From Gaiellasilicea sp963811885 (GTDB lineage Bacteria; Actinomycetota; Thermoleophilia; Gaiellales; Gaiellaceae): 64,000 nucleotides of DNA. The stretch spans positions 1-64,000 of the forward strand of contig CAWETB010000014.1 in the NCBI GenBank assembly GCA_963811885.1, given 5' to 3'. Of this stretch, positions 53,405 through 61,233 are shown piece after piece. The position numbers and the translations under genes are program-made. The notes under the pieces are model-generated. The model worked only from the letters and a program-made list of their open reading frames with translations, had not been told where the DNA came from and made no database searches. Position 1 is the stretch's first letter, and every line of letters begins with the position of its first letter.

Positions 53405-54067
53405 CTAGAAGAGGCCGAGCTGAACGGCCGGCTCGTGCGAGCGTTCGGCCTCGGGCTCGAGCTCCGGCTCGACTTCGAGCTCCGCAGGCTCGGGCACGAC
53501 GGTCGTGAGGCCGAGCAGCTCCGGGATCCGGCGAAAGTCCTCCTCCAGCACCGAGAGCATCGAGCGCGTGTAGAGCGCCGCCGCCGGGTGGTAGAGCGGG
53601 TAGAGCACGACCTCGTTGCCGCCGAGCGTCACCTGCTGCGGGATGCCGTGCACGCGCGTGATCCCTGTCGGCTTGCCCGAGAGGAGCTTCGTCGCGAAGT
53701 TGCCGAGCGTGGCCACGAGCGTCGGCCGGATCAGCTCGATCTGGTGGAAGAGGTGCGACTCGCACGCCTCGATCTCCTCCGGCTGCGGGTCGCGGTTCCC
53801 GGGCGGCCGGCACTTGAGCACGTTCGCGATGTAGACGTCGGCGCGCGAGAGGCCGATCCCGTTCAGCAGCGTCTCCAGCAGCTTCCCCGCCTGGCCGACG
53901 AAGGGGACGCCGTTCTTGTCCTCGTGGAACCCGGGCGCCTCGCCGACGAACATCAGCTCCGCATTCGAATCGCCGGCGCCGAAGACCACCTGCGTTCGCG
54001 TCGCGGCGAGCGGGCAGCGGGTGCAGGTGCTCGTCGCCTTCTCGTACTCGAGCAGCAGATCGCTCAC
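53405..54067 (-). CDS. Type 4 (Fe-S) uracil-DNA glycosylase with C-terminal clamp motif
   Basis: 220 residues from GTG 54067. Family 4 UDG motifs: TCTRCPLAATRTQVVFG (first Fe-S Cys pair region), FVGEAPGFHEDK (motif GEAPG), NVLKCRPPGNRDP and CESHLFHQIEL (other Fe-S Cys), and PLYHPAAALY (HPxA motif). It removes uracil from deaminated DNA. After residue 185 comes an acidic Pro/Glu linker (PEPAELEVEPELEPEAE) and the last five residues are QLGLF, matching the bacterial sliding-clamp (DnaN) binding consensus QL-x-LF. This suggests physical coupling to replication. Confidence 0.94.
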   Translation of the reverse strand: MSDLLLEYEKATSTCTRCPLAATRTQVVFGAGDSNAELMFVGEAPGFHEDKNGVPFVGQAGKLLETLLNGIGLSRADVYIANVLKCRPPGNRDPQPEEIEACESHLFHQIELIRPTLVATLGNFATKLLSGKPTGITRVHGIPQQVTLGGNEVVLYPLYHPAAALYTRSMLSVLEEDFRRIPELLGLTTVVPEPAELEVEPELEPEAERSHEPAVQLGLF

Positions 54068-54097
54068 GGGAGTGAGTCTACGTCCGGCGCAGGACGG

Positions 54098-54305
54098 TCA
54101 GCCGCAGCCGCACGAGCCGCCGCAGCAACCCGCCGCCGCCGCCGAACTTCGGCTGTGAGGAGGCGCCGACGACCGCGAAGCTCGAGAACTGCTTGAGCAC
54201 GTTGCCGGCGCCGCACTCGGGACACGCGACCGCCTGCTCCGCGTTCCGGACGAGCTCCTCGAAATGCGACTCGCACTCCATGCAGGCGTACTCGTAGATC
54301 GGCAT
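54098..54305 (-). CDS. FmdB-family zinc-ribbon regulatory protein
   Basis: 68 residues from ATG 54305: MPIYEYACMECESHFEELV, then ACPECGAGNVLKQFSSF (two Cys pairs bind zinc) and a Gly-rich tail. One extra base near 54134 in a G-rich run breaks the frame; removing it turns the end GGLLRRLVRL into GGCCGGSCGCG, the Cys/Gly end typical of FmdB proteins, with a stop at 54098. Putative regulatory protein of unknown target, common in actinobacteria. Divergent from the acetyltransferase at 54319. Confidence 0.85.
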
Positions 54306-54318
54306 GCTCAGAAGTCTA

Positions 54319-54909
54319 GTGGACTGGACGGTTCCCACTCTCGAGGGCGAGCTCGTACGGCTGGAGCCGCTCTCGCCCGACCACGAGGACGGGCTCTGGG
54401 AGGCCTCGCGCGACCCGCGCACGTGGCAGTGGCTCAGCGTCGAGCAGCCGCAGACGCCCGCGGAGATGCGCGCCTACCTCGACGCCGCCTACGCGAACCA
54501 GGCCGACGGAACGGAGTTCCCGCTCGTCACCGTGCGCCGCGCGGACGAGCGTGTCGTCGGCAGCACGCGCTACCTCGCCCTGCGCCCCGAGCACCGCAGC
54601 CTCGAGATCGGCTGGACGTGGCTGACCCCGGAGGTCTGGGGCAGCGGCGTCAACATCGAGGCGAAGCTGCTGATGTTCGAGCACGCCTTCGAGCGGCTCG
54701 GCTGCCTCCGGGTCGAGCTGAAGACGGACGCGCGGAACGAGCGCTCGCGCGGTGCGATGGCGGCGCTGCCGGCGCAGTTCGAGGGCGTGCACCGCAAGTC
54801 GATGCTCGTGCGCGGCGGGCAGCGCCGCGATTCGGCCTGGTACAGCGTGATCGACGACGAGTGGCCCGAGGTGCGGGCCAACCTCCTACGCCGGCTCGGC
54901 CGCCGCTAG
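54319..54909 (+). CDS. RimJ/RimL-type GNAT acetyltransferase
   Basis: 196 residues. The proposed start is GTG 54319 (VDWTVPTLEGELVRLEPL), because the earlier ATG at 54304 overlaps the divergent FmdB start. GNAT motifs: LVRLEPLSPDHEDGLW (beta-1), VVGSTRYLALRPEHRSLEIGW, and the acetyl-CoA region GSGVNIEAKLLMFEHAFERL followed by LRVELKTDARNERSRGAM. This matches the RimJ/L group that acetylates protein N-termini or small amines. The last 24 bases overlap the end of the convergent hydrolase-fold gene. Substrate unknown. Confidence 0.88.
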   Translation: MDWTVPTLEGELVRLEPLSPDHEDGLWEASRDPRTWQWLSVEQPQTPAEMRAYLDAAYANQADGTEFPLVTVRRADERVVGSTRYLALRPEHRSLEIGWTWLTPEVWGSGVNIEAKLLMFEHAFERLGCLRVELKTDARNERSRGAMAALPAQFEGVHRKSMLVRGGQRRDSAWYSVIDDEWPEVRANLLRRLGRR

Positions 54910-55740
54910 GAACTCGCGGACGACGCCGATCGCCTCGGGGCGGTCGCGGAAGACGCCGTGGCCGGTGTCGGCGTACCGCACGTAGCGCACGAGCTCCGCC
55001 GGCAGCGCCTCGACGAGCTCCTCGATCCCGGCGATCGTCGTCGACGGGTCGTCCTCTCCGGCGAGCATGAGCACGGGGCACTGGACGCGCTCCGCGTCCG
55101 CCCGGACGTCGAAGTCCCGCGCGCTGGTCGCGTCCCAGTGCGCCGTCAGCGCCAGGTTCATCTCGATCCGCGCGACCGCGTCGGGCGGCAGCGGCGTGCG
55201 TGCGTAGAGCGGGACGCAGACGCGCATGAACTCGGCGAAGTTGAGCTCCGTCGGATCGGCGAAGTAGCGGGCCGCGACCTCTCCGGCCTCCGGCCCGCCG
55301 AGCCGGTCGAACTCGGCGATCGAGCGCGTGTGGCTGTAGCGGGCGACGGTGCTGACGAGCACGAGCCGGTCGACGAGGTCCGGGCGTCGGGCCGCCTGCT
55401 GGACCGCGATCACGCCGCCGATCCCGGTGCCGAGCAGGACCGGGCGGAGCAGCTCGAGCTTCTCGCAGAACGCGGTCAGGTCGGCGGTCCACGTGTCGAG
55501 CGTCCAGTGCTCGGACGAGCTCCAGTCGCTCCGTCCCGCGCCGCGCATGTCGAGGTAGATCACCTGTACGTCCTCGGCGAGCGCCGGCCCGAGGTTGTCC
55601 TTGTAGAGCGAATGGTCCATCCCCGGGCCTGTCGGCAGCAGGATCACCGTCGGGCGGTCGCGCATCCAGGGGCCATCGGGCCGAACTTTCGCGCCCTCGA
55701 CGTCGAAGAAGAGCTCGATCCCGTTGACGGCGACTTTCAC
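54886..55740 (-). CDS. Alpha/beta-hydrolase-fold protein without nucleophile Ser, copy 1
   Basis: 284 residues from GTG 55740, overlapping the upstream paralog as GTGA. Proline-iminopeptidase-like fold: PTVILLPTGPGMDHSLYK (oxyanion loop), VIYLDMRGAGRSDWSS, and at the nucleophile elbow LLGTGIGGVIAV. The residue that should be Ser in G-x-S-x-G is Gly. The acid (LAGEDDPSTT) and His (DTGHGVFRD) remain. It therefore cannot act as a normal Ser esterase; it may be a lyase, cofactor-free oxygenase or binding protein. The paralog next door has the same change, so it is not a random error. Confidence 0.88.
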   Translation of the reverse strand: MKVAVNGIELFFDVEGAKVRPDGPWMRDRPTVILLPTGPGMDHSLYKDNLGPALAEDVQVIYLDMRGAGRSDWSSSEHWTLDTWTADLTAFCEKLELLRPVLLGTGIGGVIAVQQAARRPDLVDRLVLVSTVARYSHTRSIAEFDRLGGPEAGEVAARYFADPTELNFAEFMRVCVPLYARTPLPPDAVARIEMNLALTAHWDATSARDFDVRADAERVQCPVLMLAGEDDPSTTIAGIEELVEALPAELVRYVRYADTGHGVFRDRPEAIGVVREFLAAAEPA

Positions 55741-56601
55741 GTGCGCGTCTCCAGCGCCTGGATGTCGTCGAGGAAGATCCTCATGTCCTCGTAGGCCTCG
55801 GGTGCGTCGCGGAAGACGGAATGCCTGGCATTCGGATAGCTGCGGAAGCGCTTGTGCCCGCCGAGCAGCTCGTAGACCTCCTGCACGGAGTCGAACGGCG
55901 CCCACGCGTCCTCCTCGCCCGCCAGGACGAGCGCCGGCGCGCGGATCGTGCCGAGCTCGTCGCGGAGGTCGAGCTGCTTCGCCTCGCCGCGCATCCACTC
56001 CATCAGCACCTCCGGGTTCCAGTCGGCGCGGGCGATCACGTCGCTCGTGAGCGGGTAGCTGGAGAGCAGCGGGAAGCAGACGCGGAGGAAGTCGGCGAAT
56101 CCCTGCTCGTCCATGCCGTCGTAGAAGCGCTCGGCGACCGCACGGGCGTCCTCACCGCCGAGCCGCTCGTAGGCGGCGATCGAAAGCTCCGGGTTCACGC
56201 GGGCGATCGGCGCGGCGAGCACGAGCGCCGGCCGGATGCTGCGGGTGCCGAGCCGCGTACTTCAGCGCGACGACCGAGCCGAAGCCGATCCCGAGCACGA
56301 CGGGGCGCTCGATCCCGACGGCGTCGCACAGCTCCTTGACGTCGTCCGCCCAGCGCTCGACGCGCCGTTCTGCCGGCGTGCTCCGGTCACTGCGGCCGGC
56401 GCCGCGCAGGTCCGTATAGATCACCTGCGTCCCGGCCGAGAGCCACGGTCCGATCTGCACCTTGAAGAGGCCGTGGTCGAACCCCGGGCCGGGATGCAAC
56501 AGCACGACCGTCTGCCGCTCGCGCATCCACGGCCCCTCGGCCACGAGCTTCGTGCCCTCGACATCGAAGAAAAGGCGCACGTCTCCGACCTGGATCCGCA
56601 T
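55737..56601 (-). CDS. Alpha/beta-hydrolase-fold protein without nucleophile Ser, copy 2
   Basis: About 287 residues from ATG 56601. TVVLLHPGPGFDHGLFK, VIYTDLRGAGRSDRST and the nucleophile elbow VVLGIGFGSVVAL, again Gly where Ser is expected. Asp (LAGEEDAWAPF) and His (NARHSVFRD) are kept. One extra base near 56245 breaks the frame between AARHP and SIRPALVLAAPIAR. Homologous to the next gene and coupled to it by GTGA. Divergent from the DUF2520-panC-panB operon (54 bases apart), so the two units share a promoter region. Confidence 0.85.
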
Positions 56602-56655
56602 GGGGCTACACTACTTTCCGCCCGGTATCCGGTTGACGGAACTGGAGCCACCAAC

Positions 56656-57321
56656 ATGATCGAGAGAGCCCAAGTGATCGGCGCCGGACGCGTCGGCTCG
56701 GCAATGGCCGCGCGTCTGCGTGAGCGTGGGCTCGACCTCTCTCCGGAGGATCCGCAGCTCGTCCTGCTCTGCGTCCCCGATCGCGCGATCGCCGAGGTGG
56801 CGGCGGCGCTCGAGCCCGGCCCCTGGGTCGCGCACGTCAGCGGCGCGACGCCGCTCGCGGCGCTCGATCCGCACGAGCGGCGCTTCGGGCTCCACCCCCT
56901 GCAGACGTTCACACGCGGCCGCGGCGCGGAGCAGCTCGACGGTGCGTTCGCGGCGGTGACCGCGGAGAACGCCGAGGCGCGCGAGGTCGGTGAGTGGCTG
57001 GCGCGGACGCTCGGGCTCGAGCCGTTCTCACTCGCCGACGGCAAGCGGGCCGCCTACCACGCCGGCGCGTCGATCGCGTCGAACTATCTCGTCACCCTGC
57101 GACGGGCCGCGGGCTCGCTGCTCGAGGCAGCCGGTGCGCCGCCGGAGGCGCTCGACCCGCTGATGCGCCGCACGATCGAGAACGGCTTCGAGCTGACCGG
57201 GCCGATCTCGCGCGGCGACTGGGAGACGGTCGACGCCCATCTCGCCGCCATCCGCGCCGAGCGGCCGGAGCTCGAGCCGATGTACGTCGCGCTGGCCGAG
57301 ACGACGAAGGCGCTGCTGTGA
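56656..57321 (+). CDS. Rossmann/DUF2520 oxidoreductase (PanG-like candidate)
   Basis: 221 residues from ATG 56656. NAD(P)-binding start ERAQVIGAGRVGSAMAARL, then LVLLCVPDRAIAEVAAAL, WVAHVSGATPLAAL and GLHPLQTF; the C-terminal helical DUF2520 domain has KRAAYHAGASIASNYLVTL and PLMRRTIENGFELTGPISRGD. It looks like a 6-phosphogluconate-dehydrogenase-fold reductase. It overlaps panC by GTGA, which argues for a role in pantothenate synthesis, most simply the ketopantoate reductase step. I recall, unverified, that PanG-type ketopantoate reductases belong to this family. Confidence 0.85.
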   Translation: MIERAQVIGAGRVGSAMAARLRERGLDLSPEDPQLVLLCVPDRAIAEVAAALEPGPWVAHVSGATPLAALDPHERRFGLHPLQTFTRGRGAEQLDGAFAAVTAENAEAREVGEWLARTLGLEPFSLADGKRAAYHAGASIASNYLVTLRRAAGSLLEAAGAPPEALDPLMRRTIENGFELTGPISRGDWETVDAHLAAIRAERPELEPMYVALAETTKALL

Positions 57322-58082
57322 ACACGGTCCGGCGGATCGAGGAGCTGCGGCGCGACCTCGCGTCGCGCACCGGCTCGATCGGCCTCGTCCCGACGATGGG
57401 GGCGCTGCACGCCGGCCACGAGGCGCTGATCCGGGCAGCGCGCGCCGAGAACGACGTCGTCGTCGTCAGCCTCTTCGTCAACCCGGCGCAGTTCGACGAA
57501 GGCGCCGATCTCGCCGCGTACCCGCGCGACGAGGCGCGCGACCTGGAGCTCGCGGCGACACTGGGCGCCGACGTCCTCTTCGCGCCGCCGCCGGAGGAGA
57601 TCTACCCGCCCGGCTTTCAGACCTGGGTCGACGTCGAGCAGCTCTCGCGCGGGCTCGAGGGCGACCACCGCCCGGGCCACTTCCGCGGCGTCGCCACGGT
57701 CTGTCTGAAGCTCTTCAACATCGTCCGGCCGCAGCGGGCCTACTTCGGCCAGAAGGACGCCCAGCAGGTGGCCGTGGTGCGGCGCCTCGTCCGCGACCTC
57801 GATCTCGACCTCGAGATCCGCTCTGTGCCGACCGTCCGCGACGCCGACGGCCTGGCGCTCTCCTCCCGGAACGGGCGCCTCTCGCCCGCCGAGCGCGAGC
57901 GCGCGCTGGCTCTCCCCCGCGCGCTCGCGACTCGCGATCTCACCGCCGCCCGCGCCGCGCTCGCCGATCTCGACGTCGACTACGTCGAGATCGCCGACTA
58001 CGACCCACCCGTCCTCGCCGCCGCGGTCCGCGTCGGCTCCACCCGCCTGATCGACAACGTCATCCTCGAGGAGGAAGCATGA
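57318..58082 (+). CDS. panC: Pantothenate synthetase PanC
   Basis: 254 residues from GTG 57318. HIGH-type signature in LVPTMGALHAGHEALI, VVVSLFVNPAQFDEGADLAA, GDHRPGHFRGVATV, YFGQKDAQQVAVVRRL and RDADGLALSSRNGRLS. It joins pantoate and beta-alanine with ATP in the cytoplasm. Somewhat shorter than the usual 280 because the C-terminal domain (DVDYVEIADYDPPVLAAAVR to VILEEEA) is compact. Overlaps panB by ATGA. Confidence 0.95.
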   Translation: MNTVRRIEELRRDLASRTGSIGLVPTMGALHAGHEALIRAARAENDVVVVSLFVNPAQFDEGADLAAYPRDEARDLELAATLGADVLFAPPPEEIYPPGFQTWVDVEQLSRGLEGDHRPGHFRGVATVCLKLFNIVRPQRAYFGQKDAQQVAVVRRLVRDLDLDLEIRSVPTVRDADGLALSSRNGRLSPAERERALALPRALATRDLTAARAALADLDVDYVEIADYDPPVLAAAVRVGSTRLIDNVILEEEA

Positions 58083-58981
58083 CCACCCGTCCCAGAAAGC
58101 CCGCCCCCGGCACCCCCGCGCCCGGAAAGCTGGCGCTGCCCGAGCTCGTGCAGCTGAAGGCCCGTCGCCAGCCGATCGCGATGGTGACCGCGTACGACGC
58201 TCCCTCCGGCCGGCTCGCCGACGCCGCCGGCGCGGACCTGATCCTCGTCGGCGATTCGGCCGCGATGACGGTGCTCGGCCACGACTCGACCGTGCCGGCG
58301 ACGATGGAGGAGATGCTCGTCCTCACGCGCGCCGTCACCCGCGGCGCGCGGCGGCCGCTCGTCGTCGCCGACATGCCGTTCGGCTCCTTCCAGGTCTCCG
58401 ACGAGGAGGCGATGCACAACGCGATCCGCTTCGTCAAGGACGCGGGGGCCGACGCGGTCAAGCTCGAGGGAGCGGGGCCGATGCTGCAGCGCGTGCGTGC
58501 GCTCGTCGGCGGCGGCATCCCGGTGATGGGCCACCTCGGCCTGACGCCGCAGTCGGCGACGATGCTCGGCGGCTTCAAGGCCCAGGGCCGCACGGCCGAG
58601 AAGGCGGTGCGCCTGTACGAGGACGCGCTGGCACTCGAGGCCGCCGGCTGCTTCGCGATCGTCCTCGAGGCCGTGCCGGCACCCGTCGCGTCGCGGATCA
58701 CCGAGGCGCTGACCGTGCCGACGATCGGGATCGGCGCCGGCGCCGGCACCGACGGCCAGGTGCTCGTCTGGCACGACCTGCTCGGCCTCTACGAGGGCCA
58801 CGCGCCGCGCTTCGTCAAGCAGTACGCCGATCTCGCGGCTGAGATCAAGAAGGCGGTCGGCGCCTATGTCGAGGACGTTCGCGAGCGCCGCTTCCCGGAG
58901 GAGCAGCACACCTACGCGATGCCGGAGGAGGAGCTCGCGGTCTTCGAGGAGGCGCTAGAAGACGTACGAGAACGCGGCTAG
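58079..58981 (+). CDS. panB: Ketopantoate hydroxymethyltransferase PanB
   Basis: 300 residues. (beta/alpha)8 barrel: AMVTAYDAPSGRLADAAG, ILVGDSAAMTVLGHDST, VADMPFGSFQVSDEEAM, AVKLEGAGPMLQRV, VMGHLGLTPQSATMLGGF and TIGIGAGAGTDGQVLVWHDL, with Mg and ketoisovalerate ligands (Asp, Asp, Glu) in place. It transfers a hydroxymethyl group from methylene-tetrahydrofolate to ketoisovalerate, the first step of pantothenate synthesis. Usual length, intact. The last 27 bases overlap the convergent YIP1 gene. Confidence 0.96.
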   Translation: MTTRPRKPAPGTPAPGKLALPELVQLKARRQPIAMVTAYDAPSGRLADAAGADLILVGDSAAMTVLGHDSTVPATMEEMLVLTRAVTRGARRPLVVADMPFGSFQVSDEEAMHNAIRFVKDAGADAVKLEGAGPMLQRVRALVGGGIPVMGHLGLTPQSATMLGGFKAQGRTAEKAVRLYEDALALEAAGCFAIVLEAVPAPVASRITEALTVPTIGIGAGAGTDGQVLVWHDLLGLYEGHAPRFVKQYADLAAEIKKAVGAYVEDVRERRFPEEQHTYAMPEEELAVFEEALEDVRERG

Positions 58982-59569
58982 GAAGAGCACGACGAGCCCG
59001 AGGGCGGCGAGGCTGCGAGCCCAGCTCCAGCCGTGGACGACGCGCACGCCCAGGAGCAGCAGCGCGACCGCCCAGAGGGAGAAGCCGATCGCCGCGGCGT
59101 AGAAGAGGTCGCCCGCCGCGCCCACGTCGTCACCGCCCCGCTTGAAGAGATCGGTGCCGAAAACGGCCAGACCGAGCGGCCAGAGGACGAGTGCGGAGAG
59201 GGCAAGCGGCGCGACGGAGAAGCCGAGGACGTGGCGCGCCCGGCGGAAGGTGCCCGCGCTACCGAGGCCGCGGGCGCCGAGATAGAGCGCTCCGCCGACG
59301 ATGAAGTAGCCGGCGAACGCAACGAAGCCGCCCGCGATCACGGCCCAGACGGCCAGCGTCAGCGGGTCGTAGAGCGGGTCGTCGTACAGGCGCCTCGCGG
59401 TACTCGTGCCGAGCGCGATCGCGATCCCGGCGAGCAGCGTCAGCGCGAGCACCGGCTCGGCGCGCGCCTCGACCTCCTCCTGTTCCTCGCTGCGCAGGGC
59501 GGCGAAGACCGACCGCGGCGAGAGCAGCACGGCAGGCACGCGCAGCCACCATTCGCGATCCGGGTTCAC
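58955..59569 (-). CDS. YIP1-family membrane protein
   Basis: 204 residues from GTG 59569 with five to six membrane helices (PVLALTLLAGIAIALG, LAVWAVIAGGFVAFAGYFIVG, VLGFSVAPLALSALVLWPLG, LFYAAAIGFSLWAVALLLLG, ARSLAALGLVVLFLAAFSYV). The N-terminal RVPAVLLSPRSVFAALR is the typical start of bacterial YIP1-domain proteins. Function unknown; it sits in the inner membrane. Transcribed together with, or just before, nothing obvious: the LppX-like gene lies 16 bases upstream in the same direction. Confidence 0.82.
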   Translation of the reverse strand: MNPDREWWLRVPAVLLSPRSVFAALRSEEQEEVEARAEPVLALTLLAGIAIALGTSTARRLYDDPLYDPLTLAVWAVIAGGFVAFAGYFIVGGALYLGARGLGSAGTFRRARHVLGFSVAPLALSALVLWPLGLAVFGTDLFKRGGDDVGAAGDLFYAAAIGFSLWAVALLLLGVRVVHGWSWARSLAALGLVVLFLAAFSYVF

Positions 59570-59585
59570 GCCCCGAGGGTAGTTG

Positions 59586-60305
59586 CTAGCCGGACGGCGA
59601 AGGCAGCGTGACCGGCTTGTTCGCGCCGGACAGGCGGTAGCGCAGGTCGAGCTTGGCAGTCTTGCCGTCTGCCTTCATCTCGAAGCTGACGAGCGCGCTG
59701 TCGAGCAGGTGCGTTTGCTCGTCGACGGTGAGGACGGCGTGGATGTCGCCGATGTCGAGCCCGAGCTTGGAGAGGTCGAAGGATGCGCCCTCCGCGAGCG
59801 AGCCGAGCTTGGCGAACGACTCGACCATGCCCTGCGTGTCGATCTCACCTGCGATCGTCGTCACGGTCTTGCCCTGGATCACCTGGTGCTCCTTGACGCG
59901 GACGTCCTTCACGTAGCGAGCGAGCTGCTGGAAAGCGGCGGCGCTGAGCGTGCCGTTCGAGGTCGTGCCGGCTGGGACCGGCGCCGACTGCCAGCGCCCG
60001 TCGGCGTTCAGCCACGCCTTGCCGTCGCGGACGACCACCTGCATCTCCATGTCACCGGCATTCGGCACGCCGGACGCGCGCATCGAGAACCACTCGCCGT
60101 CCTTCGACGTCGCGCCGTTGAAGCTCATCCGCATGTTCATGCCCTCCGCCGCGATGCCCAGGCTGCCGTCGAACGTCGACGAGCTCAGCTTCGCCTGCGC
60201 GGCCTCGGACTGCTGCAGCAGCTCCTGGGCACGCAGGCCCTCCTCGGAGCTGCAGCCTGCGAGCAGCGAGGCCGCAGCCAGGACGGTGACGAGCCGCACG
60301 ATCAT
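59586..60305 (-). CDS. LppX/LprG-like lipoprotein
   Basis: 239 residues from ATG 60305 with lipobox SLLAGC at residues 12-17. The mature part alternates strands and follows the LppX_LprAFG-type half-barrel: AQAKLSSSTFDGSLGIAAEG, MNMRMSFNGATSKDG, MQVVVRDGKAWLNADGRW, TVTTIAGEIDTQGM, THLLDSALVSFEMK. Such lipoproteins carry lipids or glycolipids across the envelope in mycobacteria. Here the assignment is by shape only. Intact. Divergent from the thioesterase at 60365. Confidence 0.75.
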   Translation of the reverse strand: MIVRLVTVLAAASLLAGCSSEEGLRAQELLQQSEAAQAKLSSSTFDGSLGIAAEGMNMRMSFNGATSKDGEWFSMRASGVPNAGDMEMQVVVRDGKAWLNADGRWQSAPVPAGTTSNGTLSAAAFQQLARYVKDVRVKEHQVIQGKTVTTIAGEIDTQGMVESFAKLGSLAEGASFDLSKLGLDIGDIHAVLTVDEQTHLLDSALVSFEMKADGKTAKLDLRYRLSGANKPVTLPSPSG

Positions 60306-60364
60306 GCCGCCCGCATCGGCACGTCGGCGAGATTGCAGCATCCCCCACTTGGTAGGTTCGGCCG

Positions 60365-60763
60365 GTGGACGCCGAGCTGACGCAGACGGTGCGGGCGGCA
60401 ATGCCCTACGCGGAGACGCTCGGGCTGGAGCTGCTCGCCGCTTCGCCCGACGAGGTGCGCGGCCGGATCGCCTGGGAGGAACGGCTGACGACGGCTGCCG
60501 GACTGCTCCACGGCGGCGTCCTGATGGGGCTGGCGGACACGATCGGCGCCTACTGCGCCTATCTCAACCTGCCGGAAGGCTCGACTGCGACGGCGACGAT
60601 CGAGTCGAAGACGAACTTCTTCGCCGCGGTCCGGTCCGGCGTGATCGAGGCGCGGTCGCGCCCGCTCCACCGCGGCAGCCGCACGATCGTCATCGAGACG
60701 GACGTCTACGACGAGGCGGGCAAGCACGTCGCCCGCGTCACGCAGACGCAGGCGGTGCTCTGA
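60365..60763 (+). CDS. Hotdog-fold thioesterase (PaaI-like)
   Basis: 132 residues from GTG 60365. Hotdog fold with GRIAWEERLTTAAGLLHGGVLMGLADTIG cut here by its parts: ERLTTAAGLLHGG (catalytic region), ADTIGAYCAYL and KTNFFAAVRSG, ETDVYDEAGKHVARVTQTQ. It hydrolyses acyl-CoA thioesters, cytoplasmic tetramer. The cargo is unknown. Followed with a CTGA overlap by a lipoprotein gene. Confidence 0.88.
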   Translation: MDAELTQTVRAAMPYAETLGLELLAASPDEVRGRIAWEERLTTAAGLLHGGVLMGLADTIGAYCAYLNLPEGSTATATIESKTNFFAAVRSGVIEARSRPLHRGSRTIVIETDVYDEAGKHVARVTQTQAVL

Positions 60764-61233
60764 CGCGAGGGCTCGCCGCACTCTCGCTCCTGCTGCTTGC
60801 GAGCGCGTGCTCGGGCGGGGACGGCGAGACGACACGGACGGTGACCGTGACGAAGGCGACGACGGTCACGGTCACCGAGACGACGACTGGCGTGCCGCCG
60901 TCGGGTGTCCTGCCGGTGGAGGCGTTCAACGCCCGTGCCGAGAGCGTCGACGAGCCCTGGGAACGCGATCTGGAGAAAATCACGGAGGAGTTCCTGGCCC
61001 TCGGCCCGCAGGAAAACAGCACGCGCTCGTTCCAGTCGACGTCCAGCGGCGGCAGCGGCAGTGCCACGCTCGTGATCGACGGACTGGGCGACGACTCGGT
61101 TCGGGCGCGCAGGTACGAGCTCACCTTTGCGCGCCGCGACGACGGGACCTGGAAGGTCGAATCGGCCCATTGGGTGCAGCGCTGCCACGAGGGCCGGGGC
61201 CACCAGGACTTCTCGCCGGAGCCCTGTCTCTGA
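60760..61233 (+). CDS. Lipoprotein with Thr-rich linker, CTG start
   Basis: 157 residues. The signal and lipobox (LTRGLAALSLLLLASAC) can only begin at CTG 60760, which overlaps the thioesterase stop as CTGA; there is no ATG, GTG or TTG in frame before the lipobox. A Thr/Val-rich linker (TRTVTVTKATTVTVTET) is followed by a small alpha/beta domain (LPVEAFNARAESVDEPW, ATLVIDGLGDDSVRAR, YELTFARRDDGTWKVE). The domain resembles small periplasmic NTF2-like folds. Function unknown. It ends flush against the convergent MFS gene. Confidence 0.75.
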   Translation: MTRGLAALSLLLLASACSGGDGETTRTVTVTKATTVTVTETTTGVPPSGVLPVEAFNARAESVDEPWERDLEKITEEFLALGPQENSTRSFQSTSSGGSGSATLVIDGLGDDSVRARRYELTFARRDDGTWKVESAHWVQRCHEGRGHQDFSPEPCL

